Source: Verrucomicrobiota bacterium
GTDB taxonomy: Bacteria; Verrucomicrobiota; Verrucomicrobiia; Limisphaerales; JACDHS01
NCBI GenBank assembly: GCA_013820875.1
Contig: JACDHS010000033.1
Coordinates: 1-40,907 of the forward strand
DNA: 40,907 nucleotides
Reading direction: 5' to 3'
Shown here: one piece after another, positions 25,109-33,949 of the stretch
How positions within the stretch are numbered: the first letter of the stretch is position 1
How the letters are laid out: every line of letters begins with the position of its first letter
Translations under genes and position numbers: made by a program
Notes under the pieces: generated by a model
The model's database searches: none
Told to the model about the DNA's origin: nothing
The model's input: only the letters and a program-made list of their open reading frames with translations

Positions 25109-26302
25109 TTACCCACGCATACGAATTACATTCGAAGCCTTCGCGGAATGTCGCTGCTGCAATTCATAAATTGCCTCGATCACTTTTGGCAGGTTCATCT
25201 CATGCATTTCGATCCCCTGCCCCACACTTTGCAGCAACGTGATGGTCAATCGGCCGCCGAGATGTTCGCGGAATTCTTCGAGGCCTTTCAGCACCAGCAG
25301 GCTCTTTTCCGCATCAATGTTCAGCAGTTCATTCGCAAACAGTTCAAAGCCCAGTTTCTCCAGCAGGACCAAAATGCGCTCGGCTGATTTGGAATCGAGC
25401 AAACCGATTTCACGCGCGTAAATGGTATCAAGCGCAATACCAATCGCCACCGCTTCACCGTGACGAATCTTGTAATCGGAAATCTGCTCCAACTTGTGCG
25501 CGGCCCAGTGACCAAAATCAAGCGGGCGGGCCGAACCGAATTCAAACGGATCGCCCGAGTTAGCAATATGGTTCAGGTGCAATTCCGCGGAGCGGTAGAT
25601 AAGCCGCTTCATCGCGGCAGGTTCGAAATTTGCCAGGGCTTCGGCGTCCCGCTCGATTGCCGCGAAAAATTCCCGGTCTCGAATGAGCGCCACTTTGACG
25701 GCCTCGACGTACCCAGCTCGTTTATCGCGCGGGGGCAGTGAGGCGAGCAATTGAAAATCGTTGATCACGGCAAACGGCGGCGTGAATGTCCCGATGAAAT
25801 TCTTTTTGCCAAAAGCGTTGATGCCATTTTTCACGCCGACACCGGAATCGTCCTGGCTCAGAGTCGTCGTGGGAATCCGAACATGACGAACCCCGCGATG
25901 CGCCGTTGCCGCCGCCAAACCGACCACATCCAGCATGGCGCCACCACCGACGGCGATGACGTAGGAATGACGATCGACATGGTGTTTCTCGACCAGTGAC
26001 TGAATTTCGCTGACGTGAAAATAAGAATTCTTGGCGCGTTCTCCACCTTCGATGATCAACGGGGCGCACACGAGATCGAGACAATCAGCATGTGCGGAGA
26101 AGTAGGCTTCGATGGCTTGAATGAGCTTTGGTTGCGCTGCCGAAAGCATTTCATCCACGACAACGACAGCTTTGCGGGGTTTCTCAGGCTTATCGTTGGC
26201 GAGCACCTCTTTGAGCAGCAGATTTCCCGGCTCAAACACGCCCTGGGTGAAGTGTACCTGGTGACGGTATTTGACCTGGATGATTCGTTCGATGCTCGTC
26301 AT
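25109..26302 (-). CDS. eboD: 3-Dehydroquinate synthase-like protein, EboD-type
   Basis: A 397-residue sugar phosphate cyclase-superfamily protein. The NAD-binding pattern VIAVGGGAMLDVVGLAAATAHRGVRHVRIPTT is clear, as are EAVKVALI, PLDFGHWAAHKLE and RHGEAVAIGIALD, corresponding to AroB metal ligands (Glu, His, His). The loop LSQDDSGVGVKNGINAFGKKNFIG differs from AroB (DSSVGGK) and fits the EboD subgroup better than true AroB. It is therefore unlikely to be the cell's shikimate enzyme. The substrate is unknown. It is divergent from tamB and followed by the eboF-like gene. Confidence 0.75.
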   Translation of the reverse strand: MTSIERIIQVKYRHQVHFTQGVFEPGNLLLKEVLANDKPEKPRKAVVVVDEMLSAAQPKLIQAIEAYFSAHADCLDLVCAPLIIEGGERAKNSYFHVSEIQSLVEKHHVDRHSYVIAVGGGAMLDVVGLAAATAHRGVRHVRIPTTTLSQDDSGVGVKNGINAFGKKNFIGTFTPPFAVINDFQLLASLPPRDKRAGYVEAVKVALIRDREFFAAIERDAEALANFEPAAMKRLIYRSAELHLNHIANSGDPFEFGSARPLDFGHWAAHKLEQISDYKIRHGEAVAIGIALDTIYAREIGLLDSKSAERILVLLEKLGFELFANELLNIDAEKSLLVLKGLEEFREHLGGRLTITLLQSVGQGIEMHEMNLPKVIEAIYELQQRHSAKASNVIRMRG

Positions 26303-26406
26303 CGTTTTAAATGTGTTTCGTTGGACGGACCAATTCGAGTCTTTATTGAACCTTTTTCAGCATCGCCCCGATGGCTCACTGCTAGGTTTAACGTAAATTG
26401 AATCTA

Positions 26407-29400
26407 ATGGCGTCAGGCAAACGGCGGAAATTATTAATTGCACTCGGCATCCTCATCATGGGGATGCTTCTGCTTATTTTCGCCGCGCCCATTTGGGTTC
26501 CATGGCTTCTTCGCCCGGTTCTGGCGCGGTTCGATGTTCAATTCAAGAGTTACGAACGGGATGGATACGAGCGTTTGAATTTGACTGAGGTTTCTTATGC
26601 TTCAACCAACTTTGCTTTCAGTGCGGACAAAGTTGCGTTTCATCAACCGGGCGTGTGGCTTCTGCGCCACTGGACCGGTCAATTCACCGCAGAAGATCTA
26701 CGTGTGGAAGATTGGAAACTAACCATCGTTCCGGAACCCAGGAACGAAGAGGACGAACCCACAACGCTCTACGAAGGCTTACAGAAACTCGACGAAACCC
26801 TCGCCCGAATCGAACCGTGGCTGGCCACTGCCTATTTGAAAAACGGTGAAGTCCTGTTCGAAGACCAGCAAATCTTGATTCCCCAGCTTGTCTGGAATCA
26901 TGGCACCGCCACAGCCTCGCTCACCTCCACCAATTTTGACGCGACCGGAGTTGTCAGCGCGCAACTGGATCCGCAAATAAAACTTTTTGATATCAACGTG
27001 TCGCAACCACTCGAGCTGAAGGCTAATCTACAAATCCAGCGCAATGGCAATGAAGTGAAGTTGAGCGGTGAAATCTTCTGGCAAACGAATTCCGCACACC
27101 TCGCCGCCACTTTCGGTCGGGACGATTTACTGCCTGCGACCGCATCAGTCCGATCCGAACACTTCCGTCTGCCTGCCGATTTGCTGAGAGTGGATGGTTA
27201 CGATGATTTGACCGGCTCACTCTCCGCCAACTGGCAGACCAACACTTTTATGCTCGAAGTCGATGCCCTCGCTTCGCCCACGAGTGGAACCAATTTGCCG
27301 CCAATTGAAGTTAGCGTTCACGCCACCGGCACAACCAACTTTGTGCAAATTGAACAAGCCGACCTTTCCACCCCCTGGCTCACCGCGAAACTCTCAACCA
27401 ATGTCGTATTTAACTTCGCCGGAGAACTACTGAGCCCCGAAGCCGCGCTGCATGTCGCCGTGGATCTCGACAAACAAGATTTCGTTGAGGCCACCGGGCG
27501 CTTCGTCGGGAATGCTTTCCTTCAACGCAGTGACAAAAAATATCCGCATGCGACTTTTACGCTAAACAGCGAAGGCTTTGCCGGTTACGGCGTGCGGTTG
27601 GATGGAGTTCAGATTTCGGGTGAGCTCGACTGGCCATGGGTGACACTTGAGTCGGCGCACATTGTCTTTGCCGACGGAGGCGTCGCTCATCTTACCAGCC
27701 GCTACAATGCTGTCGGGCGCTTCTTCGATTCCGGAACGATTAAGCTTCACGGCCAGGTTGGACACGAATTCCTGCCCCCGGAACTTTCCTACACCAACAT
27801 CGCCCTGACCGGCGCGTTCAGCGGATCCCTGGAACAACTCATTCACTCCGGCAAACTCGAAGTCTCGGGGTTGAGACATGAAAACATTGGTCCCGTTCGC
27901 ATTGCAACCGAGTGGCAAGGCAGAGTGTTGGAGTTCGACACATTCTCAGCGCAAGCGGAAGCGCGGGACGCTGTTTTGCAATTGGCGGGTTCGGGCGCAG
28001 TGAGCACCCATTCCTTCAACCTGGTTTTAACCAATGCGTTACTGCAACACAGTGGAGAAACGTTCCTTGCCTTGCAGCGTCCGGGCAACGTTTTCGCGGA
28101 GAAGAACGCAACATGGGAACTCAACTTCGATGAACTGGCTTTTGCGGCTGACGATCGCACCCTTTCACTGCGAGGCGATATTCAGTGGCCGACGCAAGGT
28201 TCACTGGATATTGCAGCACAGAATATAAACTCTGCCTGGTTGGAAAAATTCCTGAAGGAAGATTTCCCGGAGGTTCATTTAAACAACCTGCAACTGCAAG
28301 GGACGTGGACTAATGGTCCAGTCCAGTTCCTGGCGCGAACCAGTGCCCGTGTTGCCGTGGACAAAACCAACTCATTCGTCGTTCGTTTCGACGCTGCGAC
28401 CGATCCGCAAGGGGTTGTTATCGAACACATGGACATCCTCTCTGACTCTGGTCCGGTGCTCTCCGGGCAAGGCAGGCTTCCGCTCGAGATCGTCCCAACA
28501 AATACAAATCAGATCGTTCAATTGAGCCGGACAGCGCCAATTGATTTTCGTGCCGGCACCGTTCCGAACGCTGCCGTGTGGGATCAAATCGCAGCATTGA
28601 CGAAGTTCCGACTGCTGGATCCGCACCTGCACCTTGTAATTTCGGGCACTCTGCAAAATCCGCAGGGCACCATGCAATTGCAAGCGGGCCAGGTGAACTG
28701 GCTGGGAACAAACGCGCAACGCATCCCCCCTATTGAAAACGTGCGCGCCAGCATCAACTTCTCGGAAGATCGAATCCGCCTGGAAGAACTGAACTTTTCG
28801 ATCGAGCGCCAGCCAGTGTCCGCTCAAGCGGAGTTACCGATTGGCGACGATTTTTCACAACCCTGGCGCACCTTCTTTGACTGGCGAAAAGCAAGCGGAC
28901 GAGTGCAGGTTCGAAATGCCGAATTCGCGGCGTTCATAAAATATTATCCCGAGATCCTGGCGCCTCAAGGTGTCCTGAACGCGGATGTCTCCTTCGCTCC
29001 CGGCCCGCAACTGAGCGGCTCACTCACAGTGAACAACGCCGCCACTCGTCCGTTGCCGAATTCCGGGCCGCTCCAGGATGTTTATGCGCGGCTCCGTTTT
29101 GTTAAGCAGCAAATTGAATTTGAAGAGGTCCACGCGCTGCTCGGGGGGCAACCCATCGGCTTTTTTGGCAGAATTGATTTCGCAACCAATACCGCTGCCA
29201 ACCTGCCATTGATTGATGTTCATCTCAGGGGCGAGAACGTGCCGATGGCCCGCCGAACCGACCTGGTTCTTCGCAGTGATCTGAATCTGCGCCTGTCCAA
29301 TCTCACAAATGCAGTTCCGCTCATTTCCGGGAATGTTCGTCTCCGCGACAGTTTTTACCTGGGAGACCTGCGACAACTCATTCCCGGTCGCGTCGCATCG

Positions 29401-30084
29401 CCAAGGCGTCGCCCCCCGTTTTTCAACATTGAAACCGAGCCATTCAGTGATTGGCTAATGGACGTCCGCGTCACTGGAGAAAACTTTTTGCGAGCGCGCA
29501 GCCCTATATTTCGTGGTTCTGTTTCAGCAAACCTCCGTGTCTCTGGCCCGCTCAGGGAACCGATTGCACTGGGTGATGTGCGCGTGGAAAGCGGAATGAT
29601 TTTATTTCCTTTCGCCAATTTCCAGGTAGAGCAAGGATTCGTCACCCTGACGAGCGAGAATCCATATCAACCACAATTGTTTGTCACTGCCGGTTCGCGG
29701 GCATTCGGGCACGACATCGAAATGACTCTGACCGGTCCGGCGGACAACCCAGTGATCGAGTTCTCATCCACCCCGCCCCTCTCTTCCGAGCAAATCATTT
29801 TAATGGTGACGGCGGGTGAGGTGCCCCGGCAAGGATTCGGGTTTACCACCGAACAGCGTGCGCAGCGGCTTGCTTTGTTCGTCGGCAGGAGCGTCTTATC
29901 GCGACTGACAGATGGCGCGGGCGGAGAACGTCTTTCCATCACGACCGGGGCAGAGATTTCTGAGCAAGGCCGGGAAACATACGCGCTGGAATACAGGATC
30001 AACGAGGACTGGTCGATTGTTGGTGAATACGACCGTTTCGGCGCGCTGAATGTCGGGATGAAATGGAGAATCTATTCACGATGA
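26407..30084 (+). CDS. tamB: TamB-family translocation/assembly protein (DUF490)
   Basis: A 1225-residue protein from ATG 26407; an in-frame TTG at 26398 is less likely. One N-terminal membrane anchor (residues 9-31) is followed by a very long beta-rich region of AsmA/TamB type. The C-terminal part is diagnostic: NVRLRDSFYLGDL, then LGDVRVESGMILFPFANFQVEQGFVTLTSENPY, then the closing YALEYRINEDWSIVGEYD. TamB spans the periplasm and works with TamA in outer-membrane protein insertion and probably lipid transport. Its stop overlaps the tamA start (ATGA), giving a coupled two-gene operon. The length is near that of E. coli TamB. Confidence 0.9.
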   Translation: MASGKRRKLLIALGILIMGMLLLIFAAPIWVPWLLRPVLARFDVQFKSYERDGYERLNLTEVSYASTNFAFSADKVAFHQPGVWLLRHWTGQFTAEDLRVEDWKLTIVPEPRNEEDEPTTLYEGLQKLDETLARIEPWLATAYLKNGEVLFEDQQILIPQLVWNHGTATASLTSTNFDATGVVSAQLDPQIKLFDINVSQPLELKANLQIQRNGNEVKLSGEIFWQTNSAHLAATFGRDDLLPATASVRSEHFRLPADLLRVDGYDDLTGSLSANWQTNTFMLEVDALASPTSGTNLPPIEVSVHATGTTNFVQIEQADLSTPWLTAKLSTNVVFNFAGELLSPEAALHVAVDLDKQDFVEATGRFVGNAFLQRSDKKYPHATFTLNSEGFAGYGVRLDGVQISGELDWPWVTLESAHIVFADGGVAHLTSRYNAVGRFFDSGTIKLHGQVGHEFLPPELSYTNIALTGAFSGSLEQLIHSGKLEVSGLRHENIGPVRIATEWQGRVLEFDTFSAQAEARDAVLQLAGSGAVSTHSFNLVLTNALLQHSGETFLALQRPGNVFAEKNATWELNFDELAFAADDRTLSLRGDIQWPTQGSLDIAAQNINSAWLEKFLKEDFPEVHLNNLQLQGTWTNGPVQFLARTSARVAVDKTNSFVVRFDAATDPQGVVIEHMDILSDSGPVLSGQGRLPLEIVPTNTNQIVQLSRTAPIDFRAGTVPNAAVWDQIAALTKFRLLDPHLHLVISGTLQNPQGTMQLQAGQVNWLGTNAQRIPPIENVRASINFSEDRIRLEELNFSIERQPVSAQAELPIGDDFSQPWRTFFDWRKASGRVQVRNAEFAAFIKYYPEILAPQGVLNADVSFAPGPQLSGSLTVNNAATRPLPNSGPLQDVYARLRFVKQQIEFEEVHALLGGQPIGFFGRIDFATNTAANLPLIDVHLRGENVPMARRTDLVLRSDLNLRLSNLTNAVPLISGNVRLRDSFYLGDLRQLIPGRVASPRRRPPFFNIETEPFSDWLMDVRVTGENFLRARSPIFRGSVSANLRVSGPLREPIALGDVRVESGMILFPFANFQVEQGFVTLTSENPYQPQLFVTAGSRAFGHDIEMTLTGPADNPVIEFSSTPPLSSEQIILMVTAGEVPRQGFGFTTEQRAQRLALFVGRSVLSRLTDGAGGERLSITTGAEISEQGRETYALEYRINEDWSIVGEYDRFGALNVGMKWRIYSR

Positions 30085-32204
30085 ACATAGGGTTACGCCA
30101 ACGAATCATTTTCCTTCTGACCGCGTCTTTACTCCTATTCGCAGTGTCCGCCGCGTTTGCCCAGGAGCCAATGCCAATACCCAAGCGAGAACGGGCCCAC
30201 TTAAAAATCTCCGGATACGGCCTGCTCGGTAATTTCGAGTTGAAACGCCTGTTGCAATCGCTCGACCTGGAGTGGAGGGATCGCACCTCTTTTGATGCAA
30301 ATTTCATCGAGGATTCCGCCCTTATTATTCTCTCCACGTTGCAGAGGGATGGTTACTTGCAACCCAAAGTCACGGCGGAACTCACCTTGCGCGACGGAAG
30401 CATTGTCTCCTATGAATGGGAGACCACGATTGATCCTCCACTGCCCCGTCCTTTTGAGGCGAGGCGCGTTCGTTACAGAATCGATCAAGGTATTCTCTAT
30501 CGTTACAATGAGATTCAGGTCGTCGGCTCCCGCGAATTCACCGATAGAGACGTGCGCGGTTTTTTTGTTGAGCGCGGGGTTCTGCTCCGTTTAAAGCAGA
30601 CCCGAATCTATTCACCGGACAGACTGGAACGCGGGATCGGGAATTTAACCGAGGCTCTCACTCGGCGGGGTTTTGAGAATGCCCGAGTAACCGCAACGAA
30701 CATCGTCCAGAATCCTCAAACCGGTGGTGTTGATCTGACGATTCGAGTGGAGGAAGGCCGAAAGGTTCTGGTGAACTCCATTCGCACTGAAACTTTCATC
30801 AGCACCAACCAGGAACCGATCGTCGTCGAAATCATCCAAACCAACGCTCCCTATTCGAGACTATGGCAACAGGACTTCGGATTGATGCTTCGGACCACGA
30901 ACTATCATCATGGCTATCCGGATACCACGACTGAAATCTCGCGGACACGGGAGGAACACCAGAACGGGACGACTGAAATCGATTTACTCGCGCGCATTGA
31001 ACTCGGCGAGCAAATCAGGATTGGCGAAGTCATATTTGATGGTCTGCAAAAAACCAAACCCTCGGTCGTGCATCGCCGGGTGGAGATGGATCCCGGCGAT
31101 CTTCTGAACCGTATCGAGGCAGAAAAAGGCCGGCATCGCCTGGCGCGCCTGGGAGTTTTCAGGACGGTGGATCTGCGCTACGACGTCATTGATGAGCACA
31201 CGCGCAATGTCATTTATTCGGCGCAAGAGGGGAAGCGTCTGAACGTGAGCCTGCTCTTCGGCTATGGCAGCTATGAACTGCTTCGTGCTGGCATTGAAGT
31301 GGAACAGCAAAATGTTTTCGGACGCGCTCATCATCAGCGTTTGCGCGCCGTGCAATCGTTCAAAGCGACCACCATTGATTACCTTTATACCATGCCCGAA
31401 TTCGTCGGTGAACGCGTGGACGTATTCATCAACGCATTTTATCTCCGGCGCGAGGAAGTTTCTTTTACACGCGAAGAATTTGGCGCCGGGGCAGGTGCGA
31501 GCACTTTCCTGGATCTGCTGCAAAGTGATTTCAGAGCCAGCTATAATTACCAGATTCTGTCAGCAGAGAAAATCGATGTTGTAGAAGGGCCAACCAATGC
31601 CGCCGTCGGAGCAATCATTCTCGACCTGCGACACGACAAACGCGACAGCCCCCTTTATCCCCGGCGCGGCTACCGATTCTCCGGTTCTCTCGAAACAGCG
31701 TCTGATTATTTGGGAGGCGAGGTCAATTATGCGCGGTTCGAAACTCAAGCCTCCTATCATCAACCCCTGGATGCCGGGCGCTGGCTTCACTTTGGACTCA
31801 GTCACGGAGCGATCCTGACGCTCCATCATCCCAGTGACGATCTCCCCTTCAACAAACGGTTTTTCCCGGGCGGCGACAGTTCCGTGCGCGGCTTTCAATT
31901 CGGTGAAGCGGCACCGCGGAATGCAGCAGGCCAGACCGTTGGCGCGGAAACCTACACTTTGGGCAACCTGGAATTCGAACAGGCTCTGACTGACAAGTGG
32001 TCTTTGATCACATTCGTTGACGCTATTGGGTTCGCCCGGCGAGTGGGGAATTATCCCTTCAATGAATACCTCGTTTCGACAGGGGCAGGCATCCGCTGGA
32101 AAACCATCATCGGCCCGGTGCGACTGGAATACGGTTACAACGCAGTCCGACGCGCTCCCGATCCCACCGGCACGCTGCATTTCTCACTAGGGTTCCCTTT
32201 TTGA
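30081..32204 (+). CDS. tamA: TamA/BamA-family outer membrane protein
   Basis: A 707-residue Omp85 protein. ATG 30081 overlaps the tamB stop and starts a signal peptide (residues 1-27, AAFAQ); an ATG at 30063 would add six residues. Residues about 30-340 contain POTRA-like repeats (IRIGEVIFDGLQKTKPSVVHRRVEMDPGDLLN is the last and clearest). The rest is a 16-strand barrel with the conserved lid-loop motif RGF in VRGFQFGEAAPRN, and ends with an aromatic residue (LGFPF), as outer-membrane barrels do. Direct linkage to tamB supports TamA rather than BamA. Confidence 0.9.
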   Translation: MNIGLRQRIIFLLTASLLLFAVSAAFAQEPMPIPKRERAHLKISGYGLLGNFELKRLLQSLDLEWRDRTSFDANFIEDSALIILSTLQRDGYLQPKVTAELTLRDGSIVSYEWETTIDPPLPRPFEARRVRYRIDQGILYRYNEIQVVGSREFTDRDVRGFFVERGVLLRLKQTRIYSPDRLERGIGNLTEALTRRGFENARVTATNIVQNPQTGGVDLTIRVEEGRKVLVNSIRTETFISTNQEPIVVEIIQTNAPYSRLWQQDFGLMLRTTNYHHGYPDTTTEISRTREEHQNGTTEIDLLARIELGEQIRIGEVIFDGLQKTKPSVVHRRVEMDPGDLLNRIEAEKGRHRLARLGVFRTVDLRYDVIDEHTRNVIYSAQEGKRLNVSLLFGYGSYELLRAGIEVEQQNVFGRAHHQRLRAVQSFKATTIDYLYTMPEFVGERVDVFINAFYLRREEVSFTREEFGAGAGASTFLDLLQSDFRASYNYQILSAEKIDVVEGPTNAAVGAIILDLRHDKRDSPLYPRRGYRFSGSLETASDYLGGEVNYARFETQASYHQPLDAGRWLHFGLSHGAILTLHHPSDDLPFNKRFFPGGDSSVRGFQFGEAAPRNAAGQTVGAETYTLGNLEFEQALTDKWSLITFVDAIGFARRVGNYPFNEYLVSTGAGIRWKTIIGPVRLEYGYNAVRRAPDPTGTLHFSLGFPF

Positions 32205-32267
32205 GGGTTTAAGGTTTAAAGTTTAAGGTTCAAAGTTGGTTGTGCCGCCGACTTTGAACTTTGAACC
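32205..32267. repeat. TTTAAAG/TTCAAAG microrepeat hairpin between convergent genes
   Basis: The left side is near-tandem GGTTTAAAGTTTAA, then GGTTCAAAGT at 32227-32236. The right side is ACTTTGAACTTTGAACC at 32251-32267. The two can pair around a 14 nt loop. It fills the gap between convergent tamA and the zinc-ribbon gene and may be a bidirectional terminator built from a genomic microrepeat. Confidence 0.55.
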
Positions 32268-32274
32268 GCCCCGC

Positions 32275-32499
32275 CTAGAACTCTATCGCATTATTCAACT
32301 CACCGCATTGCGAGCAACGGGAACGATCCACATCGGCGTCGTCGGTATAGACAAAACTGCACTTCTCGCAACGAAACACCCGGTCTTTATTTGGATCTGC
32401 ACGAAAGCGGCGCTTGCGCATTTCCGTGAGCGTCGCCACTCCGCCGACCGCTCCAAGGATCGCGAGCAAATAAATAAAAATGAGTTTTTCAATCGGCAT
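32275..32499 (-). CDS. Small membrane zinc-ribbon protein
   Basis: A 74-residue protein. Residues 5-25 are a membrane helix (KLIFIYLLAILGAVGGVATL), then a basic stretch, then a zinc ribbon with Cys44-x2-Cys47 and Cys62-x2-Cys65. It is the last gene of the second ExbB/ExbD/TonB-like operon, starting 2 nt after its neighbour's stop. I do not recognise a named family; a role in assembly or regulation of that complex is only a guess. Confidence 0.7.
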   Translation of the reverse strand: MPIEKLIFIYLLAILGAVGGVATLTEMRKRRFRADPNKDRVFRCEKCSFVYTDDADVDRSRCSQCGELNNAIEF

Positions 32500-32501
32500 A
32501 G

Positions 32502-33284
32502 TCAGCGCGGCTCGGAGATCACCGGGATTCCATTGGTTGCTGCCAACGGTTCCGTTTGCCAGAGAAAATTGATCTTGCCCAACATCAGGCTCGTGGCGGA
32601 CGCAGGAGCAAACTGAAGTCTTCCCGCCATCTTCAAGGCAACCTGGTCTGCTGCTGCCAATCCTGAATGATGGATCAATCGCATGCTCACCACCTGCCCG
32701 GCTTCATTTACACCCACCTCCACGACCGATCGATCCAACGGTTCAGGATTTTGCCAGGAATTCAACACCGGCAATTCAGAAGCGAGCCGCCCTGCGATGT
32801 CACCGTGGACTCTTACGCGGGAGAAGTTGTTGGAAACCGTCGTTCGTGTCGAAGACGGCGGTTCGAATGGAACAATCTTCTCAGAAACGTGCATCACAGG
32901 ATTCCTGCTCAACTGCACAAACTGGTTGAAAGCACCTATCAATGTCTCGGGACGCAAACTTAACCACCGAGGCGGTTCGGTCCATTCGGCGGGAGAATAA
33001 TCCATCTCCTTCACATTCATCCAGGCGGCGCCAGAAAACGAACTGCCGCTCGGCACGACAAATAAAGCGGGATCGCTGACCAGCAGAGTATCAAACGCCC
33101 CCGCAGGCAGAGTTTTTGCCAGCATTCTAAACGAGGTCCGGCGAGGAATCTCATCCAGAGGAGCCGGATCCGGCCGACCAAACAGGAACAGCCAGATCAC
33201 TTGCAACGCGAAGACAACGCCGAGGACTGTGCAGAATTTTCGCCGGCTCCACCCTTTATCCCTTGATACCTCTTCCGCTCTCAT
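32502..33284 (-). CDS. TonB-like C-terminal domain protein
   Basis: A 260-residue protein with one membrane anchor at residues 18-36 (FCTVLGVVFALQVIWLFLFG). A long periplasmic region follows. The C-terminal 90 residues (LNSWQNPEPLDRSVVEVGVNEAGQVVSMRLIHHSGLAAADQVALKMAGRLQFAP) have the TonB C-terminal pattern of a VxVxxxGxV strand followed by a variable helix. It overlaps exbD by 4 nt (ATGA), so it belongs to the ExbB/ExbD operon as its energy transducer, though the Pro-rich linker of classical TonB is missing. Confidence 0.68.
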   Translation of the reverse strand: MRAEEVSRDKGWSRRKFCTVLGVVFALQVIWLFLFGRPDPAPLDEIPRRTSFRMLAKTLPAGAFDTLLVSDPALFVVPSGSSFSGAAWMNVKEMDYSPAEWTEPPRWLSLRPETLIGAFNQFVQLSRNPVMHVSEKIVPFEPPSSTRTTVSNNFSRVRVHGDIAGRLASELPVLNSWQNPEPLDRSVVEVGVNEAGQVVSMRLIHHSGLAAADQVALKMAGRLQFAPASATSLMLGKINFLWQTEPLAATNGIPVISEPR

Positions 33285-33949
33285 TTTTGTGCCGGTGGAC
33301 GTGTGACCTGAAGCCAGTCACTGATACCCGCCTGCCTGGCGATCTCCGCCAGTTGCACCATCACCCTGTATTCCACCGATTCATCAGCGCTTACCAAAAG
33401 GGTCAGTGGCTGCGAAGTCTTCACGACAATGTTACTCAAACGTTTCTGCAGGTCTGCTCCTGATATTATTCGATTCTCGTAAAAGAACTGGCCTCCCATG
33501 TTCACCGCCACAGAAACAGTCGGATTGGGTGTGCCGATGACTGCTTCCGCAGGAGGAAGAACAATCGGCACGCTCGACGTTTCCAGCGTGATCGCCAGTC
33601 CCCGGGCGGCATTGCGAACTTCCACCGCAACCTGGCGCGGTGCCTCTGCATCGGCATGCACCACGACGACCGAGTGCGGCGGAAGCTTTCTAAATTCGGT
33701 GCGCAACGCTTCCATCTCCGTAATCCGATTGGTGCGCTCGTTGAAGATGATTTCTCCACTGCGCGCGATCGTCAGTGTCCGGCGTTCCGTCCCCGACATA
33801 GTCAGTTCGCCCTCCAAAGCAAAGGGAATGCCGGGTGTGTAAACCAGCGAGCTGAGCAAAATGAAAATCAGCAGCAAAAACAAAACGCCGACCAGCGGAA
33901 CCATATCCACCTGGCCACGGAAAATTTTTGTATTGCGCGGAAACCTCAT
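33281..33949 (-). CDS. ExbD-like protein with duplicated periplasmic domain
   Basis: A 222-residue protein, longer than usual ExbD (about 140). Membrane helix 15-38 reads VDMVPLVGVLFLLLIFILLSSL. The residue after PLV, normally the proton-relay Asp, is Gly21 (codon GGC). Two similar periplasmic units follow: residues about 57-124 (RTLTIARSGEIIFNERTN...VVVVHADAEAPRQVAVEVRNAARGL) and about 142-215 (PTVSVAVNMGGQFFYENRII...LTLLVSADESVEYRVMVQLAEIARQAG). This is a fused double ExbD domain. It overlaps exbB upstream and the TonB-like gene downstream by 4 nt each. How it works without the Asp is unclear. Confidence 0.8.
   Translation of the reverse strand: MRFPRNTKIFRGQVDMVPLVGVLFLLLIFILLSSLVYTPGIPFALEGELTMSGTERRTLTIARSGEIIFNERTNRITEMEALRTEFRKLPPHSVVVVHADAEAPRQVAVEVRNAARGLAITLETSSVPIVLPPAEAVIGTPNPTVSVAVNMGGQFFYENRIISGADLQKRLSNIVVKTSQPLTLLVSADESVEYRVMVQLAEIARQAGISDWLQVTRPPAQK

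Noticed and set aside
24904-25116. Minus-strand 70-codon frame between the eboD- and eboF-like genes
   Set aside because: It overlaps the end of the eboD-like gene, has no domain resemblance and no TIM-barrel features.
25109-26302. Housekeeping AroB (shikimate pathway)
   Set aside because: The DDSGVGVKNGIN loop and the adjacent eboF-like gene fit EboD better, and no other shikimate genes are near.
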